NCBI RefSeq assembly: GCF_050436995.1
Contig: NC_134756.1
Span: 9,920,001 to 9,984,000 of the forward strand
Reading direction: 5' to 3'
Source of the DNA: Anticarsia gemmatalis
Lineage: Eukaryota; Arthropoda; Insecta; Lepidoptera; Erebidae
Length of the DNA: 64,000 nucleotides
The translations under genes were made by a program, and so were the position numbers. Positions within the stretch are counted from its first letter, which is position 1; every line of letters starts with the position of its first letter. The notes beneath the pieces were generated by a model. It saw only the letters and a list, made by a program, of their open reading frames with translations. It made no database searches and was not told the origin of the DNA. Positions 48,670 to 61,454 of this stretch are shown piece after piece.

Positions 48670-51600
48670 ACAACTCTTGTACTTCTTATTTTGCAAATTA
48701 TTATACAAAATTATTTATCAAAATTAAGTTATGTGGCCTAAAACATTTGATTTATACTTCACTCACAAATGAACAGTTAAAATAACATACAAAAGGACTG
48801 GCTAGTAACACGTTCTTCAGTTGAATGACCTTTGGTTCTCTTTGTTCAAAGTAATATCATATGAAGACAAAGTACACATCAAATAATAGAGGCTAATAGG
48901 GAATAAACAAATTTGTATAAGCCGTCACATATTTACCCAGGAAAGGCCAAGTACATTAGCTCTTATTATTGTTATAGTATTTCCATTATTATTAAACACA
49001 CTATAAACGTATTTTAGTTAAAACGCTTCTATAATATGTTTTTTACTCTTTTTCTTTTCGCAAAGGAGTGAAAGAAACAAAACACTTTATAAGCCTTTCA
49101 TAACTTCATTTTTTTTTTATGTTTTATTTTGTATTTTAGGACTAGTCCAACAATAGTGTAACTTTTGGCTAACATTCTTAGAATCTGAACTTTTAGTATA
49201 ACTTTTTCATCTTCAATGACGGTAATGCTTCGTCGTTAGAGACTTTATTTCTTGTGATAATATGGTCATTATGCATTCATTCTTTCCTTGCCTTGATTCT
49301 TAGTTGCACTTTAGACTGAACCAGAACCAATTTATTAGCATCAATTACTTTGAAGCGTAAATATGCCAATGCATTATCATGAAATACATCGATATATTTT
49401 GAAATGATCACTTCACAAATCTAATTTAGATTATAAATATGAAAGTTTGAATATTTAAATGTTTTGAGGGAAGTTCGCTACTCAACCACGGCAAAATACC
49501 AAACGGAATTTCATTTAAGTTGGCAGTGGTTCATCTTATGTATAAGAATAACACATAATATGTCACACATCTCGGAAGGAGACGCGGGTAAGAGCTAATA
49601 TATCACACAAGCAATTAATGTCATGATTACCCAATCAGTTATTATAAACTTTTCTATAACAAAATATAATATCAAAAGAAAACAACCCTTATTATACCCA
49701 AGTTACGAAGTAAATCGTTCCATTACTACAGAAAGTAGGGTGCCTAGCTCCAAAAATCGACTAAATTGTCGCCTATACTTTTATCGAGGCTGCTTTATAC
49801 CAAAAGATGGGTACATCGGTTGATTCTTCCAGCTCATTGGAGCATTGTAGGATCCAACATCATTAGTCCGGTCAAGGACTGCCTTGTGATCTAGGCTATC
49901 TAAATAGGTCTTGGGTATTTGTGATTTTATAAACGTTTTCAAGGCGGTTATACTGTTAAGAATAAAGTGTTCTAATGTTTGTGAACTTTGGATATTAGGT
50001 CATTTTTAGTTTGATACTTTGTAAAAAGATTAGAGTTCTGAAATTTTGATTCGGATTCGACCGCATTACATTATTTAGATTAGTTCATAAATAGGGCGAA
50101 TAAAGCCAGTATTTATTGTAATTTTACTAGGCTTTTTTTTATGATAGGACAAATTAATTTGTTATCTATAAAAGCACATTTATAGTTTTTATAATATATT
50201 ATATTTCAAGGAGGTATGGTATTGTCCGTTAATATCATGTTAGATTAAAACATCAAATAGTAGGCTTGAGTGTATGCCTCGGCGAGTGAGGCAATATTTT
50301 TCCAACCTTTTAGTTACTTTGAGGCTGTAGCATTAAAAATGTCTTAAGTAAAAGAAAATCATCATTGATTGTAAGTAATGTGTGACACTTTCATCATTAA
50401 TATTATTTTATGTTTCTACTCACTGGTAATACTTCCCTAAACGATGAAAGGACTCCCACTCTATACATGTACTGTAGTAACTGATGTGGTGGAAAACAAA
50501 CAACTACTACATAACAGTCATAATTTAATTAATTAGCTATTTATTACTTGTAATGGAGTGTTTGTTTTCCCTTATGTATATCCCTAATGAGTCAGTTATG
50601 TACAAAAGTAGTACTAAAAGCAAAAATGTTATACTAGTTCTTACCCGTTACAAAGAACTACTTAATTCAAGTTTGTTTTATAGAATTTTCTGTATAAGTA
50701 CTAAGCTGGTTCTTCGGGCAATAGTGTCTTGCTCCAAACGAGAAGACTAGCAAGTAAGTTCCCAAAATGAACATGAACATGACATATGATCGAAAATCTA
50801 TTTTAATACGAATATTTCTTAATATGATAATATAAGCAAGATGTTCAATTTAAAGAATAGCTCTGACTCCATGCATTTCCATAGACAAGTCCCAAAAAAA
50901 TCGTTTTCCAGCGGACGTATTGATTCCGGTTGAACTGTCTAAAATTGTCAGAGACAATTTCTACAATAGAATAAGTTAAGTCTAACTTATTAATACACGA
51001 TATCAGTTAGAGATCGCCCCTCTCGGTTCTTATCAAAGAAAAACAGTTGTCAAACTAAATCGAAATTCAAGCATCTTTGATGAATCGAAAAGAAACCAAT
51101 TGTATTAAAATACAATGTCTACCAAGTCTTTATTAGTACAAGACTCATTCTAAATCATTAATAAAGTTGAAGATATAATTTATAATTTGAATAAAGGAAC
51201 AATCTCTGAATCGTAACAAAATCGGTCCCAAGAGACGCTCATTATTTTGAAAAATGTTTCAAAGTCAGCAAGTTCAAGTTCAACAACGTTATTACGAAAT
51301 GGGAAAAGAAGATTTGTGGCAATTTATAAATGTTTACTTTTTATAAAAAACTTCCTATTAGTGTAATAAGATCGAACAACGACAATTTATGTATGAATGT
51401 TAAATGATTATTGTGACTAAAATGTGCAATACCTATTTGTAGAAAATAAACTATTGATATAGTGCTTGTTTTAAACAACGTTGACACTATGTTAATCATC
51501 CCGTCTATGACATCAAAGATAGCTATGCGTACTCTGCGTAACTGAAAATCAGAACCAGATATTTCCAGTTCATACGGCACGAACACTAAAAGAAATTAGA

Positions 51601-52660
51601 AACAGTTATCATCAAAACCAGATATAGAAGGTTAAAAGTCAAACTAAACATTCCGCAACGGATAACAAACCTAGCCGTCAAAAAACTAAATTTCATTTAA
51701 TTTAATAAAAACTATAACTATACGAAGAATAGCTCCATATCAAATGTCCTACTTGGCGATACTTTAAATATTAGGTACCACTAAAACAATCTTTTGTAAA
51801 ATCCTTTATATATACTATTCCACACTTGTGCTCCGCATGACTAATACATAAAGCATTTGTACCAATCTTAAAACACGTAGGTATAAAGTGTAGGACACAC
51901 TGTGTAGGTGCCCCACTTTATAATCTAGATGATAAGTACTTTCGTATCCCACGCCAACCGTTCAATGTAACGTTTGCAATGAATATGTACTGAGCATATT
52001 ATTATGTTCTTTTGATTTTAACTTTTGCCTACATAGTATTACGTATCTTAGCTGACAACTACACTAAATTGATGGCTTTTCGGTACATTGCTGCTTTGAC
52101 GTAACATGTTCATCACTATGATTTAAGTGAGAAAACAATGTACAGCTTAGCTTTCAAATAGTCGTCAACTGAGATACATAATAGTCCACCAACTCCCTCA
52201 GATTAGTTATAAAGCGTAATTATGACAGTATTTTCTATAGGTTTTCTGTTATATTATCTGAAGATTATAAGTAAGCCTTGATGCAGTTTTAAAAAGAAAA
52301 TTTATTATTACGTAATCATAGATTATTTACTTTTACTTTAAGTTTCATCAGAAATCTCTTATTGATATTTAAAAAAGCAACCTTCTCCACATACTCAAAA
52401 CCTCTAACGAATCTTTATTCAATAAATCTCACGAAAGAGCAAATAATGGCCAATTAAAAATACTCGCATATATCCCATACCATACCGTTATTTCAAAATG
52501 GCTTCGATATTCCATCAAAAGTCTTACCAATATTTAGCTTTTAGTTCAAAAAATGACAATACCATGTTATAGATTCGTTTGAACAATTTACATTGTATTT
52601 GAAATAACGACGTCTTTTTTATACTTATTCCATTCTAGAGTTATATTAAGTACCCTGTGC
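48670..52660. other. Non-coding stretch, nothing recognised
   Basis: AT-rich DNA with short chance ORFs only. A small GCCTC/GAGGC hairpin is near 50276. Confidence 0.4.
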
Positions 52661-52663
52661 TAG

Positions 52664-52678
52664 CGACATCTAGTGGTG
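52664..52678 (+). promoter_or_regulatory. CTCF-like motif (best match in the window)
   Basis: CGACATCTAGTGGTG matches 14 of 15 positions of the CTCF core YGCCMYCTRSTGGYR. It lies about 0.9 kb beyond the candidate first exon. Confidence 0.4.
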
Positions 52679-53401
52679 TGACAGCAAGAACTCGCCTAAT
52701 TTAAATTAAATAATTAATACCACCACGCCACTGAACTTTTTCATAAAATAATCACTATCAATATTTGCAATAATTACATTTGAACATCTATAATTAATTA
52801 GACCAAAAAAGTACATATTTTATTTAAAAAAAAACGTTATAACTGTAAAAAATTCGCGCGGGATGATTATTTTTATTGCGTAACGGCATTGAACGCAGCC
52901 TTTAAAATATTTAGCGCAATTAAAATACCACCTTATGTAAGAGGTGCCCCGCGATACCTTCTTTAACTCCATAAGCTTAGATCAAGCGTCGGCCGAACGG
53001 CCTCTTGGAATTACTTGTATAATAAATCTAGGCCTTTAATGTGTCTAGAACTTTAAGCCCGGATTACGTGTACCATTCTCGGCTATAGTCTGTTGAATAT
53101 TTAACAATTACCCCGTAACGGCTTTTGATCAATTGTTTTCAAAACTCTAAAACCATTAAAACATTTTAAAACTTTATTATTGATTTACTATAATTTTTTT
53201 TTTCATATTTTATAGTAAAAAAAATAATTAGAATATCATTTAATATAAAAATCCGAAAATATGTTTCAACATAATTCATAAAATAAGAGTTCAGGCCCTA
53301 AAGATTACTTACATTATAAACAATTTTATTTAAAGTTATTCGTCACTTAATATTTCCAACAAAACTTTTTTGACATAAAAAAAATATCAAACTTTACTCA
53401 C

Positions 53402-53546
53402 CTCAAAACTAAAACAATTCGTCCATAAACAAAACTGCCACTTAAAACCAAAGCTTTCCGAACTCCGTAACACCGAAAGGCGAAGGAAACTTCATAAACA
53501 GGCTACCCGAGGCGCGTTTCTCCCCCACGGCGGCCCAGACTCTACT
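53402..53546 (-). promoter_or_regulatory. Candidate TATA-less promoter and non-coding first exon
   Basis: A GC-rich island in AT-rich DNA. On the minus strand an arthropod-type initiator, TTCAGTA (A at 53546), is followed at +28 by AAACG, which fits four of five positions of the downstream promoter element. The stretch ends in a consensus donor, GAG|GTGAGT, at 53402/53401. It holds only a short upstream ORF (MKFPSPFGVTEFGKLWF). The LRR gene lies on the same strand 38 kb further on and lacks its 5' exon, so this is a candidate for it. It could also belong to an unrelated or non-coding transcript. Confidence 0.35.
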
Positions 53547-53969
53547 GAATTTGAGCCTCTCCGGAAAATTATCTGTTGCACTATGTTCTATACATGCGCA
53601 AAACCAACCTGTGCTACTCGCCTAACAACACATACATTACCGCTCTCGTTCAAGCCTGGCTTAGGCAAGCAATACGAAACCAATCAATGAATAACGTATC
53701 AGCGATACTAAAAACGGCTCTACGCGACTTGGAAAAATAATTTCTTGCTTTGTTTAGCAATATTTGACGTGAGTTTTGAGTCAAAAGGTTTACTTTGTCA
53801 GCGCCCGTTTGTGGTATTGGAAGAAATATTCTTTTACAATTCATATCTTAGACACTGAAGCAAACATTTCCTCACAACAAAGAATACTTTACGAGTACGT
53901 TTATTTGAGTTATAAAGTTGCTAAAAATAATTTCGGAAGCCAAAACACCTATAAATTGAAATTCTAATT

Positions 53970-54900
53970 AAACTTTGGGTATTGTTGAGGGGTGAAAAGG
54001 GTAACGACGCATCGGTGACCAATTAGGGAGTGCACCGTCCATAAATTAAGTGTAAACGATAATCATTGAACAATATTAAACATTCATAAGGCCTTTTTGT
54101 CCAATTTACGATAAAAGAAAATTTATTTGAATTGTGACATCAGAGTGGCAGTTTATAACTCTCTCAACATGTACGAAGGGGAACTCTGAACAAATATTAA
54201 TTTTATTCTAATGAAATAATTAGTGAAATTGGCCGACGCATACGAAAAGCACAATATACTTTTTGGGCCTCAAAATCCTGTATTATTAACATTGGGGGCG
54301 GCGTTTTAATCCCCTAAATACGGTAATTTTGAAAGTCGAAGCGAATGGGGCCAACTGTTTAATTATGTTTATTCTAATTTAATTTCCGACACTCTGTATA
54401 CAGGGAATTAGTTGTGGACAACGGTATGTGACTGCTGGAAGAGACACGATGTGACAAAAAAGAGAATATATATCTTCTAGGTTAGAAAATAAAATGTCTA
54501 GTTATGTATTGGTTGCAAACAGTTACGCTTAAACGAATTTGGAAACCGAAAATAATTTTAGATGGAAGAAGAACAAATTTTAAGCATTTTTATTCTTAAC
54601 TATTGTTTGTTCAAACAGGGGTGGTATTTTTATATACGTTCAATGTTTTAAAGTCAATATTTTTAACAAAACATAATAGGTATGAATTAGGATTCCATAT
54701 AAAGGTAACTTTACTGTCTATTGATAGTTACTTACTCTTTTAAATCAATCGCAAGTAAGACAAACTTATTTGTTTGTCACTTCTAGCATCTATCAAACGT
54801 CTGAGCAAAGCGTTAGGGGTGCACAACACGCTCAAAAAAAAAGTTAAAAAATATACAAAAAAAATCTCTCTCGTTCTTTTAATACAAGATGAGTTTATTT
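53970..54900. other. Non-coding stretch, possible regulatory DNA
   Basis: About 54160-54420 alternates GC-rich blocks ('gggggcggcg') with TAAT-rich blocks, as in developmental enhancers. No gene is seen. Confidence 0.25.
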
Positions 54901-54905
54901 TAATT

Positions 54906-55043
54906 TAGCCTTCGTTGGTGAAGCAAAAAATAATTATGTGAGAAACTGTACAGGGATACGGAAACGTTTTGTGCTCACGTACTGAGCTCAGAAATAAACT
55001 CAGTATCAAGTTGCTTTTAATTTTCTCACCGCTACGAAGGCTA
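54906..55043. mobile_element. Possible MITE (138 bp), TIR TAGCCTTCGTAGCGGTGA
   Basis: TAGCCTTCGTTGGTGA (54906-54921) is mirrored by TCACCGCTACGAAGGCTA (55026-55043). The interior is non-coding and has a small ACTGAG/CTCAGT dyad. This is the only clear copy in the window. Confidence 0.5.
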
Positions 55044-55049
55044 TTTTAA

Positions 55050-55880
55050 TTTGTTCAGCATTTTTTTGTTATATTTTTAGAGTAAGAATGGTAGTCTCGT
55101 GAAATATACGAAGAATGCACCGTGTTTTTGTTTTAAAGTTAGAAAATGTCTCCACACTAGGTCACTGCTAGGATTAAAAAAAGAGGATTACAGCAAACCT
55201 GTAACTTTCAAAATTGTAGGTAATTTTCTGATTCATTTAATTTGAAGACATTACTAAGAGCAGTTAAAAATCAGCATTTAGTGAGCCGTAACCTGATAAT
55301 AAGTTATTAATGTCTGTAAAAGAAACATAAATATTGTGTGTTTTAATGTGCAACTAAAATAAATGGTTTAAAAGGTTAAATGGTAACTCAGTAGTTTTCA
55401 GTAGCAATGTTGCACACAAACCCTTTAATTCCCAAACTCCTGTCGCTACAATCGAATCATGCTTTTCGTACGTTGCATACTGCAATGTTAGATCGTTAAC
55501 AACTGAAAGCAGGAACTCGGTGAAATGTCATACCTACGTCGAATCAATCGCTACGCGTGATTTCGATCCGCTTTAGCTATAAGACATGTATGTAGCCAGT
55601 ACAGTAGTGAATTGTAATTTAAAGTGACTCTTAGATAGAGTCTAGCTGGACTAGCAAAACTGAATAAACGGAACAAAGGCCCAGATACATACATATTATT
55701 ATCATCAAGCTATATGGAATTAGTTTATGACAATCAGAAAAAACTAGAACGAAATTGGGATCCACGGTGGACTTCTGTCCAGAGATAAATGAAAGTAATT
55801 TTTAATAACGTCTGCAATAAATTAGGTAGGCTTTTAAAATATTTACCGCATATTTGACCCGCTGTGCATCTTAGTATTAT
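55050..55880. other. Non-coding stretch, nothing recognised
   Basis: AT-rich DNA without gene or repeat signal. Confidence 0.4.
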
Positions 55881-55892
55881 AACTCTGTATCT

Positions 55893-56050
55893 CTATTCTC
55901 TGCAGCCGGTAGGTACTATCGAGTAACCAAAGTTTGACAATTAAAATGTACTGCAAAAGTAGTTCTTACGGAATCCGCTAGAGGCGCTAATCCGATTTTT
56001 AAACAAAATTTCTCAATAGTGGTTGTCGATAGTGGTAGAAAATCGCGCTA
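55893..56050 (-). mobile_element. MITE-like TIR element, family GTAGCGCGATTCTCT
   Basis: A reverse copy: 'ctattctctgcagccggtag', 'tttgacaattaaaatgtact', 'cgctagaggcgctaatccga' and the end 'ggtagaaaatcgcgcta'. Confidence 0.6.
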
Positions 56051-56593
56051 AAGAATATTCAAACTGACAGTTTACTATATACTATAATAAAACAAATGTC
56101 AAAAGTGAATAAAGATAAGCCTAGTACAAGTAAATGTGCTACTCGCGTGTTCACTACACGTTGCACTATACGTTAAATTGTTTCAAGTGCCGCTTCAAAA
56201 ACATACATTTCTAACCATTAGTTGAATTCATTACTGTTTCGTGTGTAAAAACTTAGAGTAATAGGTACTTTAGGTAAATAGGCTGGAACGTTTGTATGGC
56301 TGTTATAAAGCCTTAGTCTCTAATAGCTTTCAAACAAACGTCTATTAGCAACGATTTACTAACAATATGATATCGTAAAAAGAATTTGATATTGAAGAAA
56401 TATGTTAAACGAAAACCTGGCAAAAATACTTAATGATATTAAACTAATCATACAAATCAAATAATCTTAGAAACGTGTTCCAAAAAGAAACTCAGAAATA
56501 TTACATTAGAAATCATATTAGAAATATTTGAGTGAAATCACATTAAACATCAAATCATATTTTATTTAGTCTAGACCTAATTTATAAGCTAGA

Positions 56594-56838
56594 CTAGCTG
56601 ACCCGCGCAACTTCGCTTGCGTCACATGAGAATCATAATTTCCCCGTTTTTGTAACATTTTTCACTGATACTCTGCTCCTATTGGTCGTAGCGTGATGAT
56701 ATATAGCCTATAACCTTCCTCAATAAATGAGCTATCTAACACTGAAAGAATTTTTCAAATCGGACCAGTAGTTCCCGAGATTAGCGCGTTCAAACAAACA
56801 AACAAACAAACTCTTCAGCTTTATAATATTAGTATAGA
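56594..56838 (-). mobile_element. Non-autonomous Helitron (245 bp)
   Basis: A reverse copy of the 7065 family, with both termini intact (TCTATAC start and CTAG end on the minus strand) and a terminal hairpin. Flanking bases fit the A|T site. Confidence 0.88.
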
Positions 56839-56959
56839 TTAGGACAAAGTATTCTGAAAGGTATACACAATAATTTGAAAATATTAACTTTTTAACTTAA
56901 TTGGAAAGTACACTCATGATTCTATAAATGTTAATGTTCCATGTAAAATTATTCTAAAT

Positions 56960-57050
56960 AGTAGTCCGGAGATTGGTAAGGTGATCGGCATATGACAGTA
57001 GGATCACCTTCTATTACATGGGACTAATAATGTTAATGATGAACCGTTGC
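56960..57050 (+). repeat. SINE tail fragment
   Basis: 'ggcatatgacagtaggatca' and 'ctattacatgggactaataa' resemble the 3' body of the tRNA-like SINE type seen at 6799. Confidence 0.4.
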
Positions 57051-57059
57051 GGTACTTCA

Positions 57060-57580
57060 TACACTTCTGCCTACACCCTCAGGTATAAGAAGACTGATAT
57101 TATAATGTACCCTACGTATATAATATGTTCTAATGTTAATCTTGTATGAAATTCTCCAAAAATATGTTTTCAGAATTTTATGTAAATGATTTAAAACACC
57201 TACGTCAAGTCTAATTTTTAGCATAATGGTACACATAAATGTTATATTTATTCTAGCAAAAAGTATTTCAATGTATTTAAAGTAATTCCAAGAAAATGAC
57301 AAAAGGTAGGTGAAAGCTTTGCTGGAAAACAAAACATTTGCAACAAATATTTTACATTAAGAATGTAAAAATAAAGACACGTAGACGTATATACATTTTT
57401 TCAAAATAGGGTTTTTTATTTAAATAGTACTATAAATAATTTTTAGCTTTATTGTAACAAAAGGTTAATGAACGTAAAAGATTTTTCCTGAAAAATCTTA
57501 AATTATTTTGAGAGCGACTTTGCATAAGTCAAAACGCGTCTTATTTTGACAGGAGTGCTGTGCCTGTAGTTATATATATT
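57060..57580. other. Non-coding stretch, nothing recognised
   Basis: AT-rich DNA; the short minus-strand ORF here has no domain. Confidence 0.4.
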
Positions 57581-57582
57581 AT

Positions 57583-57690
57583 CTGTGACATAATTCTCTA
57601 CAGTCGATACTCGTATTAAGAGTTTGTAACTTAAAATATCCTGCAAAATATTTTCTAGGGCACCCGCTAGAGGCGCCAATCCAAAATTCA
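57583..57690 (-). repeat. Partial member of the GTAGCGCGATTCTCT TIR family
   Basis: It starts 'gacataattctctacagtcg' and keeps 'cccgctagaggcgccaatcc'; the far end is missing. Confidence 0.5.
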
Positions 57691-58063
57691 AGAAAATCTC
57701 GCAATTTCAAATTACAAATAACACTCGTCTCCTTACCTGTGTCTGTCATTAATACAAATTGTAACAATGACCGCAATTATTGACCTCTGCTACAAGGTAG
57801 CTGAACCCTTTCGTAATAACCATGGGTTAGAACCGTACCCGATCCATGGCGGTATTCCGTCCACGTTTCACTTCTACCTTCATTGGCTAAGCGTCAGTCT
57901 AATATTATAATATTCACCCTTCTATAAGGATCACCATGGATTTCAACGGATGTTTGGATATGATATGATAGCTTTTACCCACGGTTTGCTTGTGTTTATT
58001 TTATTAAAAAGATGTATTTTAACGCCTATGTCGACGGTGTTTTTACCATTTTTAACCTAGATC

Positions 58064-58153
58064 GACCCGCTACTGGGCAGTGGTCTCTATTGGTCACCAT
58101 CCAAACGAGGGGGGAGTTAGGCCTTTAGTCCACCACGCTGGCCAAGAGCGGGA
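58064..58153 (-). repeat. SINE/LINE tail fragment
   Basis: A reverse copy: 'cccgctactgggcagtgg', then 'ggggagttaggcctttagtc' and 'caccacgctggccaagagcg', as in the SINE at 20262. Confidence 0.65.
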
Positions 58154-58159
58154 AGGAGA

Positions 58160-58760
58160 TTGACGATCCGTTTCCGAGTTGATACGTGTGCTTACGACCT
58201 TAAATCGACTTCAGAATGGTCGCTTCACAATGACAATTGCTTTAGATAGTTAATTCTAGCAAAATCAATCACTATTTTATGTCTCACAGAACTTTCAGAA
58301 ATTAATAATATTTGAATATTATAAATCTTCAAACCTGTATAACTCGGTTCAAAGCGATCCGGTTTTGTGCCATACCAATTATTGCTTCAAATGGCTAGTT
58401 CTATCGATATATGCCTTGTTTTTGTTGGCAAAAAGACGACTTTGTAGAAAAGCCCGAAAATATATGGATGCCTGATGATCTCCTCCTAGTAGGTATCAAT
58501 AAAATTAGTACCTTATTTTTTAGATACTATAAAAATAGAATAACGAATACCAATTAAAACTTAGATTAATTGAAATACTCCGATAACGGCTTACGGGTAT
58601 TTGTTAAATTAAAATTGTAAGATATCCGAATTAATTGTGTTCGACTGAGCTATTCTTAGATTCATTGATAAAAATCCTTAACAATGTTATGGTAGGCACG
58701 TGTATTACACAAATGTTAAAAATCATTAAGATTTCCAATTACCTACTTACTGTGAAAATG
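58160..58760. other. Non-coding stretch, nothing recognised
   Basis: AT-rich DNA without gene or repeat signal. Confidence 0.4.
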
Positions 58761-58920
58761 TTGGGCAAGGGTCCTCTCCAAAACCCACCATGCTTGCCGA
58801 GTGTGGGTTAGCGATTGCTTACCTCTATATACTGTTTCAAAGAACTTTTAGGCTTGTAAGATTTCACGACGTTTTCCTGAACCGTTACAACAAGTGATAA
58901 TTATTTCTAATACACCATCA
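58761..58920 (-). repeat. SINE fragment lacking its head
   Basis: Read on the minus strand: 'ggtgtattagaaataattat', 'caggaaaacgtcgtgaaat', then 'cccacactcggcaagcatgg' and 'ggacccttgcccaaca'. It matches the body and tail of the SINE at 20262 in order. Confidence 0.65.
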
Positions 58921-59202
58921 CTTGGATAAGACGGGATACATTATTCACAAACGTTCGAACATACTCGGATCACTTGATCAAACATTTGATGCATTACTTT
59001 TACGACGTCCAAAAACTGACACGTAATCGCCAAATGGTTGCAGCACTAAAACATGTTGGATTACTTTATCTACTGGGCCCTTGAACATAAAACCTTTTTG
59101 ATAAAGAATCACATAAAACACGTTTCTGTCTTTAAGATGTGTTTAAAATGCTATTTTCGGCCTTTAGTGGTGATCAAAGCTCGGTATGCTTTAGCAATAA
59201 GA

Positions 59203-59336
59203 TCAGTAGCGCGATTCTTTACAGTCGGTACTATCTAATATCCAGTTTGACGTTTAAAATGTAATGCTAGAATAGTTCCTACGCCCACTAGAACTAGCCG
59301 GTTATCAAAAGACGGTAGTGGTATCCCGCTACTGGC
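59203..59336 (-). mobile_element. MITE-like TIR element, family GTAGCGCGATTCTCT, both ends kept
   Basis: CAGTAGCGCGATTCTTTAC at the left is mirrored by GTGGTATCCCGCTACTGG at the right. The core has 'cagtttgacgtttaaaatgt' and 'cctacgcccactagaac'. It is about 134 bp. Confidence 0.65.
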
Positions 59337-59339
59337 AAC

Positions 59340-60530
59340 TTACACTCTGCAGAATCGAATTTGTATTCGTACAACCTAGAATCAAATCGTTCTCTTAAAT
59401 TACATGATAAAACAAAATTTAATGCTGATTTAAATTAGAATCGGTGATAGTAGAGTAGCGTTTTAAAATAATTTAAACTATCTGGGATTTGTTGTCATCT
59501 GAACTTACCCCGACGTAATATATTTCACGGCTTGTAGCATGTAGAGGCAAGAAAATGAAGCAGGTGGGTCTTGAAATCTAAGCCTTGAATATAAATATTA
59601 GTCCAAACACGATGCCTGGAGGCGTTCAAGCAGAAATCACGACAATCTCGCAGAAAACAAATTTAATTAAACAACATAAGAAGAATAAGAAACAAAATCA
59701 ATTTGTACTTCCCGAGGGACAAAAACTATGGCGACTTGATCCCGGGACAAAGACATTTGTCTTTCATCTGTCCGACATTGGCACATTGTGTACTAAGCTT
59801 TAGAAAAAACGGATATTAATTTATTGAAAACAGGCTTTATTATTTCATAAAAGCATTTTTTAACAGCATGAGATAACGGTCAATGTTTCATCTGAGTGTG
59901 CTTTTCTTAAGAATGTCATTAAAATATTTATGGGCATTATCACTACATACTGTGAAATAAAGTCGATCCTCGCCTGTCCTTAATAAATTTAAAATTTTAC
60001 AAACGGATTTTCATGTGGTATCAACAAATAGTTATTCTCCAGAAATCTTTTAATTTATTTTGATACTTAGGTGTATAATGCTTAAGAACAACGATACTTT
60101 GTTTATTTTTATTAATCTTACTTGCATTTTAATTCCCACGTACTTATAACTACATCTGTAACTCAGTTTCGCACTCAAAAGTAAACAAAAAGTCACGAGA
60201 ACAAAACACTCAAAGGTATTCCCAAAACAAACCCAACAACAATACATAATAATGACAACGTACTAATCACACTGAGGTGTATAGCAACACAATTACTCCA
60301 ACTTGTTCGTGTATTAACATACGAAGCACATACCTTGCTTTATCAATTACTTAATCACGTACATGTTGCATGAGGTGCATTTGGAAATGATCAGCTAGAA
60401 CGGAGCTTGATTATGTTTCAAGACTGTGTAATTTTGAAGAAAAGATGTATGGGGGGTTAATAAAAACAAACAGTTTTTTTAAGGTAACAAAAAGAATTTG
60501 GGAGCGGAAATGGGTTCTGTGATTCTGACT
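59340..60530. other. Non-coding stretch with chance ORFs
   Basis: A 72-codon plus-strand ORF (59585-59803) is hydrophilic and slightly GC-richer than its surroundings but matches nothing I know. Confidence 0.35.
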
Positions 60531-60533
60531 ACA

Positions 60534-60656
60534 TCAGTAGCACGCGTCTCTATAGTCGGTACTATCAAGTATCGAGAGTCTGATATTTAATAATAATCTA
60601 CAAATAGTCAAATACAGCACTCGCTAGAGGCGCTGATAAGCTTTTCAAACAATATT
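60534..60656 (-). mobile_element. MITE-like TIR element, family GTAGCGCGATTCTCT, right end lost
   Basis: 'cagtagcacgcgtctctata', 'tcggtactatcaagtatcga' and 'cgctagaggcgctgataagc' follow the family order. Confidence 0.55.
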
Positions 60657-60659
60657 TTT

Positions 60660-61443
60660 CAAAATCTACAAATCTCCCCTTTTAACTTTGACTAGTCGAC
60701 TCTCAGTAGTAACGGCTGGGAACAACTGGTATAAAATATACCGAAAATGCACATAACGTCCGTAATGTGACTTTACAATCGTATCACAAAATTACATAAG
60801 CTTATTATAAATATGTAAGACGTACGAAACAATACGTCAACAATCCTATTATTGTGAATAACAAAATGATGAAGTGACAATGTCCTCTTAAGAGATATAA
60901 GTTGACAAATCTATATTTTATAATTATGAGTTATTCTGATTTATAATCTAAGCTGAGAGACGTCGCTTTCTACGTATTTAGTCAAAGACAACTAACTACT
61001 CTTTTAGGGGACCTACTATAATTCATCGAAAATATAACTTCGCAAGAAATTTTTGAAGATTCTTACCATGATTTCTATAAAGTCCAGGTATAATTTTGTT
61101 TTACATTCAAGTCCTCTAATAGATTTAGAAGACTGTAATTATTGATTGAGTGAGAAACCAATTGATAAGTTTATCAAATATTTAAATTATCATGAAATTT
61201 TGTGAACAAACATAGTAAACAAAACGTAGGCGCTACGGGGTCTATTTTTTGAAGACAACAAATCCCAAAATTGTTTTTTTTTTACTACTATTGACTTATC
61301 ATTATCATATTTGTTTCTAAAATTGAGTCCATTGACACTCTTCTTCTATCACGAGGGCCTTAAAAAATTGTCTGTTAACCTAGTATGATAACGTTATTTA
61401 TAAACATGAAAACGCTATCTATATTAAAACATAAACAAGAGCA
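60660..61443. other. Non-coding stretch before the piggyBac-like element
   Basis: AT-rich DNA; nothing recognised. Confidence 0.4.
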
Positions 61444-61447
61444 TTAA
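61444..61447 (+). repeat. TTAA target duplication, left
   Basis: TTAA directly before the element end CCCTTAACCACC; repeated at 63920-63923. Confidence 0.85.
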
Positions 61448-61454
61448 CCCTTAA

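Noticed and set aside
59585..59803. 72-codon hydrophilic plus-strand ORF
   Set aside because: Slightly unusual composition but no recognisable domain, splice context or repeat; not strong enough to call.
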